Of a stretch of 64,000 nt of DNA, positions 63,423-64,000 are shown piece after piece. The DNA is from Glycine soja (lineage: Eukaryota > Streptophyta > Magnoliopsida > Fabales > Fabaceae): contig NC_041019.1 in NCBI RefSeq assembly GCF_004193775.1, forward strand, positions 10,774,204 through 10,838,203. The letters are read 5' to 3'. The translations under genes and the position numbers were made by a program. Every line of letters begins with the position of its first letter. Within the stretch, counting starts at the first letter, position 1. The notes beneath the pieces were generated by a model, which saw only the letters and a program-made list of their open reading frames with translations, searched no databases and was not told where the DNA came from.

Positions 63423-64000
63423 CTGCAAAATTTAAACAGCAATCCAGATGAGCATCAATTCTAGAAAATAGTGAAACCTTAAATGAAAAAAAAAAACAGG
63501 AATACAGAGACCATAAAGATGGCAGAAAACAAGTGAAATGAAAAATTAAAAGCCAAAAGTATGGAATAATAAATTAATCAACATTTTGGGAACCAAGAGG
63601 GGAGGCAGGACAGAATCAATCTGCTATGAAATAAAAGTAAGGCATAAGAATTTGGAAGTGTCTCTTCCATTCTAATTTCAAGCAACATCCGACATGTAAA
63701 ATAACACATACAAATTGTTCCCCATTGAAGCCTAAAGCTCAACTCTAATAAGCTCCATCGACTTGACTTGATTCCCCTCAGCACACCCTCACAACAACCA
63801 AGAAAAGGAAAACAAAAGAAAGCAAGAAAGGTCATGCTACACTTTATTAAATCCTCTTTCCCTCAATCCTCAAAAGGTGATGCAAAAAAGAAATATTTTA
63901 AGTCTTCGATCATTTGGAAAACAACCACTAGTATACAAGTGTAGATAAACTGTCATGATCCCATATGCCATGATTATCGTTCCTCACAGGTCATTTCCAA
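63423..64000. other. Intron sequence of the FHA gene
   Basis: Upstream of the first visible exon; no coding exon was recognised here, so the 5' exons should lie beyond 64,000. Confidence 0.55.

Noticed and set aside
1..64000. tRNA, rRNA or snoRNA genes
   Set aside because: I looked for tRNA T-loop-like GGTTCGA and found only one isolated hit inside the copia interior without a cloverleaf. A tRNAscan or Rfam search would be needed to exclude them.

Overview
This is a plant nuclear window, most likely soybean or a close Glycine relative. The evidence is spliced genes with GT-AG introns, an AT-rich background, a chloroplast-targeted transporter and a chloroplast-targeted tryptophan synthase, and legume-type solo LTRs. 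The species call is inference from remembered LTR families; no search was run. Four ordinary genes survive and most of the rest is transposon-derived.

Layout. 1-5,376 (+): last four coding exons of a nucleotide-sugar/sugar-phosphate transporter-like gene; one intron holds a chimeric Ty3/gypsy remnant (432-3,591). 6,686-13,211 (+): complete Ty1/copia element with 468-bp LTRs, perfect 5-bp target duplication, PBS and polypurine tract but a ruined coding region; its leader carries five hairpins sharing a CCAAAG loop. 15,003-25,291 (-): broken CC-NBS-LRR resistance gene with about 15 homogenised 66-codon LRR modules, split in its first exon by a nearly full-length LINE (19,194-25,185) with a 16-bp target duplication. 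27,123-28,317 and 28,360-29,345: two adjacent solo LTRs, the first holding four pairs of a 12-bp palindrome at two-helical-turn spacing. About 29,850-38,661: a Mutator-like element (MULE) with long hairpin-rich terminal inverted repeats, a decayed transposase on + and, converging on it, a decayed plant-mobile-domain (PMD) gene on -. 40,972-44,843 (+): intact glucose-6-phosphate/phosphate translocator, GPT type. 45,536-46,262: hAT-like non-autonomous element. 49,082-53,034 (-): intact tryptophan synthase beta chain. 57,762-63,422 (-): 3' part of a DAWDLE/SNIP1-type FHA-domain gene with nested foldback elements in one intron; its 5' exons lie beyond the right edge.

The host genes do not form a pathway; each has its own housekeeping role (sugar transport, plastid carbon import, tryptophan synthesis, RNA processing). 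The most novel material is in the mobile DNA: the transposase plus PMD two-gene MULE, the copia leader hairpin array, and the paired GTAATCGATTAC sites. Nearly all disabling substitutions in the MULE transposase can be read as C-to-T or G-to-A, the signature expected of methylated, silenced DNA.
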